From assembly GCA_029224465.1 (NCBI GenBank), contig JAQXUQ010000016.1:20291-84290 (forward strand): a DNA stretch of 64,000 nucleotides, in the 5' to 3' direction. The translations under genes were made by a program, and so were the position numbers. Positions 42,269 through 52,552 of this stretch are shown here, one piece after another; the stretch's first letter is position 1, and each line of letters opens with the position of its first letter. Source of the DNA: Bacillota bacterium. GTDB lineage: Bacteria; Bacillota; Clostridia; Lachnospirales; Lachnospiraceae. Under the pieces are notes generated by a model. That model had not been told where the DNA came from. It ran no database searches and saw only the letters and a program-made list of their open reading frames with translations.

Positions 42269-43675
42269 ATGAAAAAGATACTGGCACTTGGTCTTGCAAC
42301 CGTTATGGCAGCAGGGCTGACCGCGTGCGGATCATCCAAGCCCGCACAGGCACCTGCGGATACCACGAAGGCGGAGACGGCGCAGAGCGCGGCAACCGAA
42401 GCTCCGGCAGCTTCTACCGAAGCGGCAGCTTCCGCCGAAGGCGCTGATCTGAATACATCAATTACACTCTGGACATACCCTGTCGGCAAGTGGGGCGATT
42501 CGGCTACGGTCGACGCGCTGATTTCCGACTTTAACGCGAAGTATCCGAATGTTAAGGTTACCGTAGAATATCTTGATTACACGAACGGCGACGATCAGGT
42601 CAATACCGCGATCGAAGGCGGTCAGGCTCCGGATATGGTTCTGGAAGGACCGGAGAGACTGGTTGCCAACTGGGGTGCCAAGGGATACATGGTGGATCTT
42701 TCCGATATTATGTCGGAAGACGCGGCGTCCGATCTTTACGAATCTGTTAAGAACGCCTGCACCGGCAAGGACGGAAAGGTTTATGAATATCCGCTCTGCA
42801 TGGTAGCGCACTGCATGGCAGTCAACAAGACCTACATGGAGAAGGAGAACGCGATGCAGTATATCGATGAAGCCACGAATACATGGAAATCCACAGATGA
42901 TTTCCTGAAAGCGGTACAGGCGGTTTATGACAGCGGTCAGAAAGATGTGCTCGCAGTTTACTGCGCAGGCCAGGGCGGCGATCAGGGAACCAGAGCTTTG
43001 ATCAACAATATGTATAGCGGCACGTTCACAAACGCGGAGCATACAGAATACACGGCGGATTCCGAGCAGAACGTAAAGGCCCTGACGGCTCTCAAAAACC
43101 AGAAGGGTGTCAACTTTGACGCTTCCCTTGTCGGCGGCGATGAAATCAACCTGTTCCGTCAAGGCGTTCTCGCGATGTCTCTCTGCTGGAACGCGGCGCA
43201 GCAGACCAATACCGATGCCGGAAACGAGATGGGCAAGACGAATAACGGAGACGAGATTCTTCCGCTTCTGTTCCCTTCGGACGATGGAAAGACAGAACTG
43301 TGCGGCGGTATCTGGGGATTTGGTGTTTTCGATAACGGCGATCAGGACAAAATCGCGGCTTCCAAGGCATTCATCGACTTCTTTACAAATTCCGACGAGA
43401 CAGCAAAGGCAGTCAAGGCTTCCGGCTTCTTCCCGGTACACCAGAATCTGACCGGTGTCTATGACGGTGAAGCGACAGCAGATGTAATGGCACTGTTCAC
43501 AAAGAACTTCATGCCTTCGATGGGCGATTACTATCAGGTAGTACCCGGCTGGGCAGAGGCACGCACGGCATGGTGGAATATGCTGCAGAGAATCGGCTCC
43601 GGCGGAGATGTGAAGACAGAACTTGCAGCATTTGACAAGGAAGCAAACGCGGCTGCATCAGCAGCCGGCAAGTAG
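42269..43675 (+). CDS. Sugar ABC transporter substrate-binding lipoprotein (probably sialic acid)
   Basis: 468 aa, family 1 extracellular solute-binding protein. Lipobox LTAC (Cys about 20), Ala/Thr/Glu-rich linker to about 65, then INSTSITLWTYPVGKWG-like opening typical of the carbohydrate type. Located between nanE and two MalFG-type permease genes, so the likely ligand is N-acetylneuraminate or a sialylated sugar. It carries no recognisable TRAP or SatA-specific mark that I can be sure of. No ATPase is encoded here; these CUT1 systems often borrow a shared MsmK-type ATPase. Confidence 0.9.
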   Translation: MKKILALGLATVMAAGLTACGSSKPAQAPADTTKAETAQSAATEAPAASTEAAASAEGADLNTSITLWTYPVGKWGDSATVDALISDFNAKYPNVKVTVEYLDYTNGDDQVNTAIEGGQAPDMVLEGPERLVANWGAKGYMVDLSDIMSEDAASDLYESVKNACTGKDGKVYEYPLCMVAHCMAVNKTYMEKENAMQYIDEATNTWKSTDDFLKAVQAVYDSGQKDVLAVYCAGQGGDQGTRALINNMYSGTFTNAEHTEYTADSEQNVKALTALKNQKGVNFDASLVGGDEINLFRQGVLAMSLCWNAAQQTNTDAGNEMGKTNNGDEILPLLFPSDDGKTELCGGIWGFGVFDNGDQDKIAASKAFIDFFTNSDETAKAVKASGFFPVHQNLTGVYDGEATADVMALFTKNFMPSMGDYYQVVPGWAEARTAWWNMLQRIGSGGDVKTELAAFDKEANAAASAAGK

Positions 43676-43727
43676 AGCATTTGTCAGCAATACGTCAGTA
43701 CTGAAAAGTTCTGACGGGTAAGAGTAA

Positions 43728-43762
43728 CGCGCACCTTCTTATGAGCAATAAGAAGGTGCGCG
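43728..43762 (+). promoter_or_regulatory. Perfect 14-bp intercistronic hairpin after the binding protein gene
   Basis: CGCGCACCTTCTTA (43728-43741) / TAAGAAGGTGCGCG (43749-43762) with a 7-nt loop and no U-run. Such hairpins commonly stabilise the binding protein mRNA or cause partial termination, so that the binding protein is made in excess over the permeases. Confidence 0.65.
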
Positions 43763-43802
43763 GTCTTGAATCGACATTCCCGTCGGTGAGGAGGGATGAA
43801 AC

Positions 43803-44711
43803 GTGGCCAGAGTCAGCACACCGGCAAGGAGCAGGGTCCTGCGTAGAAGAGAAACGAAATCAGCGTACATGTTCCTGCTGCCAAGTCTTGTATTCTTTCT
43901 AGCATTCGTTATTTTTCCGATGGTTCTTTGCGTCTACACCAGCTTTTTCGATTCAACCATGGGCAAGGAAACCAAGGACGTTTTTATTGGTTTTGGAAAC
44001 TACATCGAATTGTTCCGTGATTCGGTTTTCCTTAGAGCTCTTAAAAATACAATTATCATCGTTGTTGTATCCGTTCCGATTACCTGCATCTTCTCGCTCT
44101 GGATTTCTTCCGCGATTTATCAGATGCCCGGGAAGCTGCTTTCTTTTTTCCGGATTGTTTTCTATCTGCCTGTCATCACAGGCTCGGTAGCCGTAACGGT
44201 TGTATGGAAATGGATGTTCAACAACTACTACGGAATTTTTAATTACCTCGGTACGCAGACCGGTCTGATTTCGCAGAGAATCAACTGGCTAGGGGATGAG
44301 CGCTACGCGCTTGGGTGCATTATCCTGATCCTTCTTACGACATCCGTCGGCCAGCCGATTGTACTTTATGTCTCGGCGCTCGGAAATGTGGATTCTTCGC
44401 TGATCGAGGCGGCAGAAGTGGACGGAGCAACGGACCTGCAGGTCTTCTGGAAGATCAAATGGCCGAACATCATGCCGACCACGCTGTATATCCTGATCAT
44501 CACCACGATCAACAGCTTCCAGTGTTTCGCGCTGATCCAGTTATTAACTTCCGGCGGTCCCAACCACAGCACGGACACTGTCATGTATTACATCTACTAC
44601 ACCGCGTTCAAGCTGTACCGTTACGGATACGGAAACGCGATGGGCGTTGTTCTGGCGATCTTTATCGCTGTGCTTTCGGCGATTCAGTTCAGACTCGGCA
44701 GAGAGAAGTGA
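43803..44711 (+). CDS. Sugar ABC transporter permease (MalF/UgpA type)
   Basis: 302-aa permease with six membrane helices; the first follows a basic N-terminus (SRVLRRRETKSAYMFLLPSL). The EAA loop is DSSLIEAAEVDGATDLQVFWKI (about 197-218), as expected for CUT1 transporters. The start is GTG at 43803, with GAGGAGGGA about 8 bases upstream. Partner of the following permease; together they form the heterodimeric channel. Confidence 0.94.
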   Translation: MARVSTPARSRVLRRRETKSAYMFLLPSLVFFLAFVIFPMVLCVYTSFFDSTMGKETKDVFIGFGNYIELFRDSVFLRALKNTIIIVVVSVPITCIFSLWISSAIYQMPGKLLSFFRIVFYLPVITGSVAVTVVWKWMFNNYYGIFNYLGTQTGLISQRINWLGDERYALGCIILILLTTSVGQPIVLYVSALGNVDSSLIEAAEVDGATDLQVFWKIKWPNIMPTTLYILIITTINSFQCFALIQLLTSGGPNHSTDTVMYYIYYTAFKLYRYGYGNAMGVVLAIFIAVLSAIQFRLGREK

Positions 44712-44718
44712 GAGGTGA

Positions 44719-45663
44719 ATGAGAATGGATACAAGAAGACACGGCGTACATCATTTATCCGCTTACAGAATCTTCTGTCTGGCGGTTTTATTCATTCTTG
44801 CGTTCCTGTTTCTGTTTCCTTTGTACTGGATCGTTACAGGCGCGTTCAAGACAGCGCAGGAAGTCAACTCCGTAACACCGGTCTGGTGGCCGCAGCAGTG
44901 GACCATGGCGAATTTTCAGAAGCTGATGAGCCGTCAGAGCGCACCGCTCTGGGAGATTCATCTGCCCTTCAGCTCGGGACTTACAAAAGACGGAAGCTCG
45001 CTTGTCCTCTCCGCGGGTCCGGTCCTGCCGGCAGCAGTCCGCTGGCTGATTAATACAGTGTTTATGTCGCTGATGGCAATGATTCTTACATGCGTAACAG
45101 CGACGATGGCGGGATACGCTCTTGCGAAGAAAAGATTTGCCGGACAGACCATCCTGTTTGCTTTGATTGTAGCCGCGATGGCGCTTCCCAAGCAGGTAAT
45201 TACGATTCCCCTGATCCGGGAGATGTCGAATCTGAAGCTGTATAATACAATCTGGGCAGTGATTTTTCCGACTGTCGGCTGGCCGTTCGGCGTATTCCTG
45301 ATGCGGCAGTTCTCGGAAACCGTACCGCAGGAAATGCTGGAAGCCGCGCGTATTGACGGCGCTTCCGAGGCCAGGACTTTTACGCAGATTGTCGTCCCGA
45401 TGGTAAAACCTGGTATCGGCGCGCTGGCAATCTTTACCTTTATTCAGAACTGGAACGACTACTTCATGCAGTTAATCATGCTCTCGAGCACCAACAACCT
45501 GACGATTTCGCTTGGTATCGCGAAGCTGCAGGCGGAGAACTCGACGGATTTCGGACTGATCATGGCAGGCGCCGCGCTTGCTTCGGTCCCGATCCTGATT
45601 GTATTCCTGATTTTCCAGAAATACTTTACACAGGGAATTGCCATGGGCGCGGTTAAAGGCTGA
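44719..45663 (+). CDS. Sugar ABC transporter permease (MalG/UgpE type)
   Basis: 314-aa second permease with six helices. The EAA loop is QEMLEAARIDGASEARTFTQI (about 212-233). A longer extracellular segment after the first helix (about 50-105) is rich in Trp and Gln, as in other MalG-type subunits. Start 44719 is used; ATG 44725 is equally possible since GAGAGG lies a short way upstream. Seven bases separate it from the previous gene. Confidence 0.94.
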   Translation: MRMDTRRHGVHHLSAYRIFCLAVLFILAFLFLFPLYWIVTGAFKTAQEVNSVTPVWWPQQWTMANFQKLMSRQSAPLWEIHLPFSSGLTKDGSSLVLSAGPVLPAAVRWLINTVFMSLMAMILTCVTATMAGYALAKKRFAGQTILFALIVAAMALPKQVITIPLIREMSNLKLYNTIWAVIFPTVGWPFGVFLMRQFSETVPQEMLEAARIDGASEARTFTQIVVPMVKPGIGALAIFTFIQNWNDYFMQLIMLSSTNNLTISLGIAKLQAENSTDFGLIMAGAALASVPILIVFLIFQKYFTQGIAMGAVKG

Positions 45664-45687
45664 GACAGGAAATACGAGGTGACCAAA

Positions 45688-46620
45688 ATGAGAAATCTGG
45701 ACAAATACAAGGGAATTCTTCCCGCATTTTACGCTTGCTACGATGACAAGGGAGCTGTGTCCCCGGCTGCTGTGCGAAAGCTGACAGAGTACTTCATCCA
45801 TAAGGGCGTGAAAGGAATTTACGTTAACGGATCTTCCGGAGAATGCATTTATCTGCGCAAGGACGAGCGCAAGATCATTATCGAAAACGTAATGGAAGTT
45901 GTGAACGCGCACCCGGAGCACCGGCTGACGGTCATCTGCCATGTCGCCTGCAACAATACCGAAGACAGTATGGAGCTTGCGGCGCACGCGCAGAAGTGCG
46001 GCGTGGATGCGATCGCTTCGATCCCTCCGATCTACTTTCATCTGCCGGCATATTCGATTGCCAGATACTGGAATGACATCAGCAGCGCCGCGCCGGATAC
46101 GGATTTTGTCATCTACAACATTCCGCAGCTCGCGGGTGTCGCGCTGACAAATGAGCTGTTTGCACAGATGCGCAGGAATCCGAAGGTCATCGGTGTTAAG
46201 AACTCCTCCATGCCGGTACAGGATATTCAGATGTTCAAACAGCAGGCCGGAGAGGATTACATCATCTTTAACGGACCGGACGAACAGTTCATTTCCGGAA
46301 GAATTATCGGCGCGGACGCAGGCATCGGCGGTACGTATGGCGTTATGCCGGAGCTGTTTTTAAAAATGAACGGGCTTCTTGCAAAGGGAGAGATCGAAGA
46401 GGCGAAGCGCGTGCAGTACGCGGCGGACGCTGTCATTTACAAGATGTGCTCGGCGCACGCGAACATGTACGCGATTATCAAGGAAATTCTGCGGATCAAT
46501 GAGGATCTGGACATCGGCGGCGTCAGAGATCCGCTGGAACCGATCCGCGGCGAAGCGGACCGTAAAGTGGCGGCAGAAGCTGCTGAAATGATCCGGAAGG
46601 CACGAGAAGAATTTCTTTAA
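45688..46620 (+). CDS. nanA: N-acetylneuraminate lyase (DapA/NanA family)
   Basis: Class I aldolase of the DHDPS/NAL family, 310 aa, cleaving Neu5Ac to pyruvate and ManNAc. Signatures are GIYVNGSSGECIYL (about 43), VIYNIPQLAGVAL (about 136, catalytic Tyr) and VIGVKNSS (about 163, Schiff-base Lys). GSSGE rather than the GTTGE of DapA favours the lyase, as does the context between the sugar transporter and ROK kinase. I use ATG 45688 (CGAGG upstream); a GTG at 45679 is the alternative. The stop overlaps the next start (TAATG). Confidence 0.93.
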   Translation: MRNLDKYKGILPAFYACYDDKGAVSPAAVRKLTEYFIHKGVKGIYVNGSSGECIYLRKDERKIIIENVMEVVNAHPEHRLTVICHVACNNTEDSMELAAHAQKCGVDAIASIPPIYFHLPAYSIARYWNDISSAAPDTDFVIYNIPQLAGVALTNELFAQMRRNPKVIGVKNSSMPVQDIQMFKQQAGEDYIIFNGPDEQFISGRIIGADAGIGGTYGVMPELFLKMNGLLAKGEIEEAKRVQYAADAVIYKMCSAHANMYAIIKEILRINEDLDIGGVRDPLEPIRGEADRKVAAEAAEMIRKAREEFL

Positions 46621-47573
46621 TGAAATGGAGTCAGGCAGCGGAGGACGAAGAGTCTTTGAAAAATTATATAGCGATTGACATCGGCGGAACTGCCATCAAG
46701 TACGGGCTGATTGGCGGTGACGGAAAAGTTCTGGAACGAAAGAGTACGCCGACCGGCGCGGAGCTCGGCGGCGGACATATCCGCGGGAAGGCAATGGAGA
46801 TCGTATCAAACTATCTTGCGGACGCCGGGTATTCGCCTTCTTCCGCCCAAACAGACCCGCCGTTCGCCGGCATCTGTGTCTCGTCAACGGGCATGGTCGA
46901 TGTTACAAATGGCGAGATTTTCTATTCCGGGGAGACAGTGCCGGATTATACCGGCACGAAGTTCAAGCCGGTGTTCGAAAAAGCGTTCGGGATTCCGTTC
47001 GAGATGGAAAATGATGTCAACTGCGCAGGTCTTGCGGAGTATACCTCCGGGGCGGGAGCAGGCAGCAGCAGTATGCTCTGTCTGACGGTCGGAACCGGCA
47101 TCGGAGGCTGCGCGGTCATTGACGGCAAGGTGCTGCACGGCGCGACCGGCAGCGCGTGCGAAGTCGGATATATGCATATGGGTGACTCGGATTTTCAGAG
47201 GCTGGGCTCGACCGGATACATGTGTCAGAAGGTAGCGGGGTTGAAAGGCGATACGCCGGAACACTGGGACGGGATCCGGGTTTTCAGGGAAGCGGATGAA
47301 GGGGATGAAATCTGCCGGGAAGCCATTGATGAAATGTGCAGCGTTCTCGGTGTCGGCATTGCGAACATCTGTTATGTTCTGAATCCGGAGCTGGTCGTTC
47401 TCGGCGGCGGCATCATGGCAAGAGAAGCGTATCTTTATCCCAGAATCCGCGCCGCAATCGACAGGAATCTGAAACCGGTGATTGCGCGGCATACAGCCTT
47501 GAAAATGGCAAAATACGGAAATGAAGCCGGAATGCTCGGCGCGTATTATCATTTCCGGCAGATACACGGATAA
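46620..47573 (+). CDS. nanK: ROK-family kinase, probably N-acetylmannosamine kinase
   Basis: 317 aa. N-terminal phosphate-binding IAIDIGGTAIKYGLIG (about 18-33), catalytic Asp in ENDVNCAGLAEY (about 125) and GTGIGGCAVIDGKV (about 156) define a ROK sugar kinase. The usual ROK zinc motif CxCGxxGC is missing: where it should be the sequence is FQRLGSTGYMCQ (about 197). ManNAc kinase is the missing step between nanA and nanE in this operon, so that role is likely. It starts at the TAATG overlap with nanA. Confidence 0.88.
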   Translation: MKWSQAAEDEESLKNYIAIDIGGTAIKYGLIGGDGKVLERKSTPTGAELGGGHIRGKAMEIVSNYLADAGYSPSSAQTDPPFAGICVSSTGMVDVTNGEIFYSGETVPDYTGTKFKPVFEKAFGIPFEMENDVNCAGLAEYTSGAGAGSSSMLCLTVGTGIGGCAVIDGKVLHGATGSACEVGYMHMGDSDFQRLGSTGYMCQKVAGLKGDTPEHWDGIRVFREADEGDEICREAIDEMCSVLGVGIANICYVLNPELVVLGGGIMAREAYLYPRIRAAIDRNLKPVIARHTALKMAKYGNEAGMLGAYYHFRQIHG

Positions 47574-47621
47574 TTGTATTTACAAAGAAACAGGCGGGCG
47601 GCTGGCCGCAGGAGGTGGCTT

Positions 47622-48803
47622 GTGAAAATCTGTGGAGCTTCTGTATTCGGAGCGGACCTGCAATTTCATGATGAGGATATTAGGATCAGTGACGGAGTAT
47701 TTGCGTCTCCGGACGAAATCGTAAAGCCGGACAATGGCGGCGCTTTTGAGAAAGAGGAAGAAACCGTTCTTCGCGCAGACTACTGTTACGCCATCCCGGG
47801 ACTGATTGATATTCATTTACATGGCGCGTTAAATGCCGATGTCTGCGATGAGGACCCGGCTGTTTTTGAAAAGATCGCGGTTTATGAGGCATCTGCCGGC
47901 GTTACGGCTATCTGTCCGGCAACACTGACCCTGCCGGTCCCGGCGCTGGAGCATGTGCTGTCTCTTGGTGCTGCTTTTGCTGCCTCCCCGCATCCGGGCG
48001 CCGATCTTGTCGGCTTCAACATGGAGGGCCCGTTTATCAGCCGCGCTAAGAAAGGCGCGCAGAACGAGAAGTATATAAGACAGTGTGATGTTCAGACGGC
48101 CGAGCGGTTTTATCAGGCTTCGGGCGGACTTTTGAAAATCATCGGACTCGCGCCTGAAGAAAACCCCGGCTATGCAGCTTTTATCCGGAGTGTCCGGAAG
48201 AAGATGCGGGTTTCCCTTGCGCATACCAATGCCGATTACGACACGGCGATGCAGGCTTTCTCCGCCGGCGCTTCCCACGCGGTGCATCTTTACAACGCGA
48301 TGAGCGGTTTAAATCACAGAGAACCCGGGGTTGTCGGCGCGGTTTCGGACAGCCCTTCTGTTTTCGCGGAAATTATCACCGACGGGATTCATGTGCATCC
48401 CGCGGCTGTCCGGGCAGCCTTTCGGATGAACGGAGAGGAGCGGATGGTCCTGATCAGCGACAGTCTCCGCTGCACGGGGATGCCGGACGGCGACTATCTG
48501 CTCGGCGGTCAGACGGTCGTGAAGCAGGGCAGACACTGTACGCTGAAAAAGGAAGGAAATCTTGCCGGCTCAGTTTCCAACCTCGCGGACTGCATGCGCA
48601 CGGCTGTTCTGGAAATGAAGATTCCGCTGGAGACGGCGGTCCGCTGCGCCAGCATCAATCCCGCGAGAGCAATCGGAATTGACGACCGGTACGGCTCGAT
48701 CGAAGCCGGTAAGAAGGCGGATGTGGTGCTGCTTCGCAAAGACAGCGCTCTCTCGCTCGCGGCGGTTGTCAAGGACGGAGAGGTTATTGTGAACCATCTC
48801 TGA
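47622..48803 (+). CDS. nagA: N-acetylglucosamine-6-phosphate deacetylase
   Basis: Amidohydrolase removing acetate from GlcNAc-6-P, 393 aa. Metal ligands and active-site residues are in DIHLHGALNADV (about 65), NMEGPFIS (about 137), SLAHTNADYD (about 198), AVHLYNAMSGLNHREPG (about 216) and LISDSLRCTG (about 276, catalytic Asp). The GTG at 47622 is selected because AGGAGG lies 6 bases before it; the upstream reading frame is Arg-rich and not conserved-looking. Its product feeds NagB, whose gene is divergent at the other end of the cluster. Confidence 0.94.
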   Translation: MKICGASVFGADLQFHDEDIRISDGVFASPDEIVKPDNGGAFEKEEETVLRADYCYAIPGLIDIHLHGALNADVCDEDPAVFEKIAVYEASAGVTAICPATLTLPVPALEHVLSLGAAFAASPHPGADLVGFNMEGPFISRAKKGAQNEKYIRQCDVQTAERFYQASGGLLKIIGLAPEENPGYAAFIRSVRKKMRVSLAHTNADYDTAMQAFSAGASHAVHLYNAMSGLNHREPGVVGAVSDSPSVFAEIITDGIHVHPAAVRAAFRMNGEERMVLISDSLRCTGMPDGDYLLGGQTVVKQGRHCTLKKEGNLAGSVSNLADCMRTAVLEMKIPLETAVRCASINPARAIGIDDRYGSIEAGKKADVVLLRKDSALSLAAVVKDGEVIVNHL

Positions 48804-48916
48804 CCCGGTTTGCGTGACCGGTGAAAGAGACTGCCCGCGCGAACCTTTGATGAACTGTGTCTTTACAGAAGTGGAAGGTTGTAGTATCCTTATCCTCGTA
48901 TTTTTGCTGTTTGTAT

Positions 48917-48956
48917 TTTTGTATACAAAACCGGTGCGAAGGATGACAGATAAAAT
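48917..48956 (+). promoter_or_regulatory. TTTTGTATACAAAA palindrome and -10 upstream of pyrG
   Basis: 14-bp perfect palindrome at 48917-48930 whose core TTGTATACAA (48919-48928) equals the site between asnB and glnN; the match extends to 12 bases, TTGTATACAAAA. TAAAAT (48951-48956) is a possible -10 with no good -35. The remaining nagA-pyrG spacer (48804-48916) shows nothing I can name. Confidence 0.5.
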
Positions 48957-48957
48957 C

Positions 48958-49020
48958 AGGTGACAATGGCGTCATGAAAAGGGAGCGTGCAAACGCTCCT
49001 TTGCCATTGTCACCTTTTTA
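48958..49020 (+). terminator. Leader terminator of pyrG
   Basis: AGGTGACAATGGC (48958-48970) pairs perfectly with GCCATTGTCACCT (49003-49015), enclosing GGAGCG-TGCAAA-CGCTCC (48982-48999), followed by TTTTTA. Only 30 bases separate it from the pyrG start, too few for a full promoter, so pyrG transcripts must read through it. It may also stop read-through from the sialic acid operon. Confidence 0.75.
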
Positions 49021-49050
49021 ATTGCAGGACGAACGGGAAGGAGAAGGGGA

Positions 49051-50662
<1,612 letters not shown>

Positions 50663-50676
<14 letters not shown>

Positions 50677-51883
50677 AGATGTGCTGAAATTTGTCGAAGA
50701 AGAGAATATCCGGTTCATCCGACTGGCATTCTTTGACGTATTCGGAAACCAGAAAAACATCGCGATCATGCCCGGAGAACTGCAACGCGCGTTCCGGGAC
50801 GGCATTTCCTTTGACGCGTCCGCAATCGCGGGGTTCGGCGAAGAGATCAGAAGCGACCTGTTCTTAAAGCCGGATCCGGAAACGATTTCCATCGTTCCGT
50901 GGAGGCCGGTCGACGGAGGCGTCTGCCGCATGTTCTGCGATATCTTCTATCCTGACGGGACGCCGTTCCGCAAGGATACCCGCAGGATGCTGAAGAAAGC
51001 GGTCAGTGACGCGAAGGAGCAGGGAATATCCATCAACTTCGGACCGGAAGTGGAGTTCTACGTTTTCCGGCAGGATGAACATGGCGAGAGGACCAATGAG
51101 CCGATTGATCACGCGGACTACATGGCAGTGGGCCCTGCGGACCGCGGGGAGAATCTGCGCCGTGACATCTGTTTTAACCTGATTGAGATGGGCATTACAC
51201 CGGAAGCTTCGCATCACGAACAGGGCGCCGGCCAGAATGAAGTGGATTTCCGCTACAGCGATCCGCTCTCGGCGGCCGATAACACGGTCACTTTCAAGTG
51301 GGCGGTCAGAAATCTTGCGGATGCAAACGGTATGTGGGCGGATTTTTCGCCGAAGCCGATCCGCTCCCAGCCGGGCAACGGCATGCATCTGAACATCTCG
51401 GTCTCTTCGAAGGACGGGAAAGATTATTCTTCCGCATTTATGGCCGGCATCCTTAAATATATCAAAGACATCACGCTGTTCCTGAATCCCCTGCCGCAGT
51501 CGTATGAACGGTTCGGGCAGATGGAGGCGCCGTATTACATCAGCTGGTCAGGGCAAAACAGATCTCAGCTGATCCGTATCCCCGCCGATCTTTCCGGAAG
51601 AAAAAGAATGGAACTGCGTTCTCCGGACCCGATGGCCAATCCTTATCTTGCCTACACACTTCTGATTTACGCGGGGCTCGAAGGTATTTCGCAGAATCTG
51701 CGGCCGGACCTTCCGATGAACGTCAATCTATATACGGCTGATCCGGATCTTACCGGAAAGCTGGATAAACTGCCGTCCAAGATTGAAGAGGCAATGCAGC
51801 TTGCGTGGGGCAGCGAATTCGTGGCGCAGCATGTCTCGAAGGAACTTCTGGATGCGTACTGCGACGTCTCCAGAATCCGCTGA
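50663..51883 (+). CDS. glnA: Type I glutamine synthetase
   Basis: 406 aa, somewhat shorter than the usual 440-470 aa of GSI. Motifs are [18 protein letters not shown] (about 10), [10 protein letters not shown] (about 127), [13 protein letters not shown] (about 182), [10 protein letters not shown] (about 235), RSQLIRIP (about 302) and [16 protein letters not shown] (about 331). The C-terminal Tyr-adenylylation region is not evident, as in Gram-positive enzymes. The ATG at 50663 overlaps the end of pyrG and has AGAGGGA upstream. A separate GSIII is encoded at 25239, so this strain has two glutamine synthetases. The ANTAR regulator follows 47 bases later. Confidence 0.95.
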
Positions 51884-51930
51884 AAGGCAGGAGACGGTAT
51901 TCGGATTTCTTGCAAGGATATGAGGAGTTT

Positions 51931-52536
51931 ATGACTGGCAGCAGAATGTCTAACAGCATACTGATCGTAACGGCCGGAAGGAATTCGTTTGATGTCATAA
52001 AAGGAGCGGTGCGCAGCGGCTTTTCTCCTGTTTTGTACGCGGAATCCATGGCGGCGGCCAAGCAGCTTACAGCCAGGGAAAACATCGACATAATTATCGT
52101 CAACACACCACTCAAAGATGAATTCGGGACCGAGTCTTTACTGGACATTGTCGCGCAGAAACCGGTCTCCGCGATGGAAATCATTAAAGGGGATGTCTAT
52201 GAGCAGGTCTCGCATAAGGTGAACGGCAGTGGTATATTTGTAGTTACAAGGCCGATCACCTCGCGGGGACTCTATGAAAGCGTGCGGCTTCTTACGACGA
52301 TGCATGACAAGCTGTCGGAGCTTGCCGCCGAGAACAGAAAGCTGAAGAGAAGGCTGGACGAGCTCGGCATCGTCACAAGGGCGAAGTGTCTTCTGATCGA
52401 GAAAAAGGGTTTCACCGAGGAAGAAGCGCACCATTACCTCGAAAAGGAAGCGATGGACACGTCGCTGACAAAGAAGGAAGTCGCGCAGCAGATCATCAGG
52501 GATCTGGAGGAAGAGACGGCCGGAGCAGACATATAA
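51931..52536 (+). CDS. ANTAR-domain RNA-binding antiterminator with pseudo-receiver
   Basis: 201 aa. The N-terminal receiver-like domain (about 6-120, SILIVTAGRNSFDVI) has Asn where a receiver has its phospho-acceptor Asp (IDIIIVNTPLKDE), so phosphorylation is unlikely. A coiled-coil helix (LSELAAENRKLKRRLDEL, about 130-147) leads into the C-terminal ANTAR domain (about 148-195: RAKCLLIEKKGFTEEEAHHY, then EAMDTSLTKKEVAQQII). ANTAR proteins bind twin-hairpin leader RNAs and prevent termination; in Clostridia they are known on nitrogen assimilation genes. Adjacency to glnA and attenuator-like leaders at glnN and amt suggest those as targets. Start 51931 is chosen (GAGGAG upstream); ATG 51946 is possible. 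Confidence 0.93.
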   Translation: MTGSRMSNSILIVTAGRNSFDVIKGAVRSGFSPVLYAESMAAAKQLTARENIDIIIVNTPLKDEFGTESLLDIVAQKPVSAMEIIKGDVYEQVSHKVNGSGIFVVTRPITSRGLYESVRLLTTMHDKLSELAAENRKLKRRLDELGIVTRAKCLLIEKKGFTEEEAHHYLEKEAMDTSLTKKEVAQQIIRDLEEETAGADI

Positions 52537-52552
52537 AGGAGCAGAAATATTC

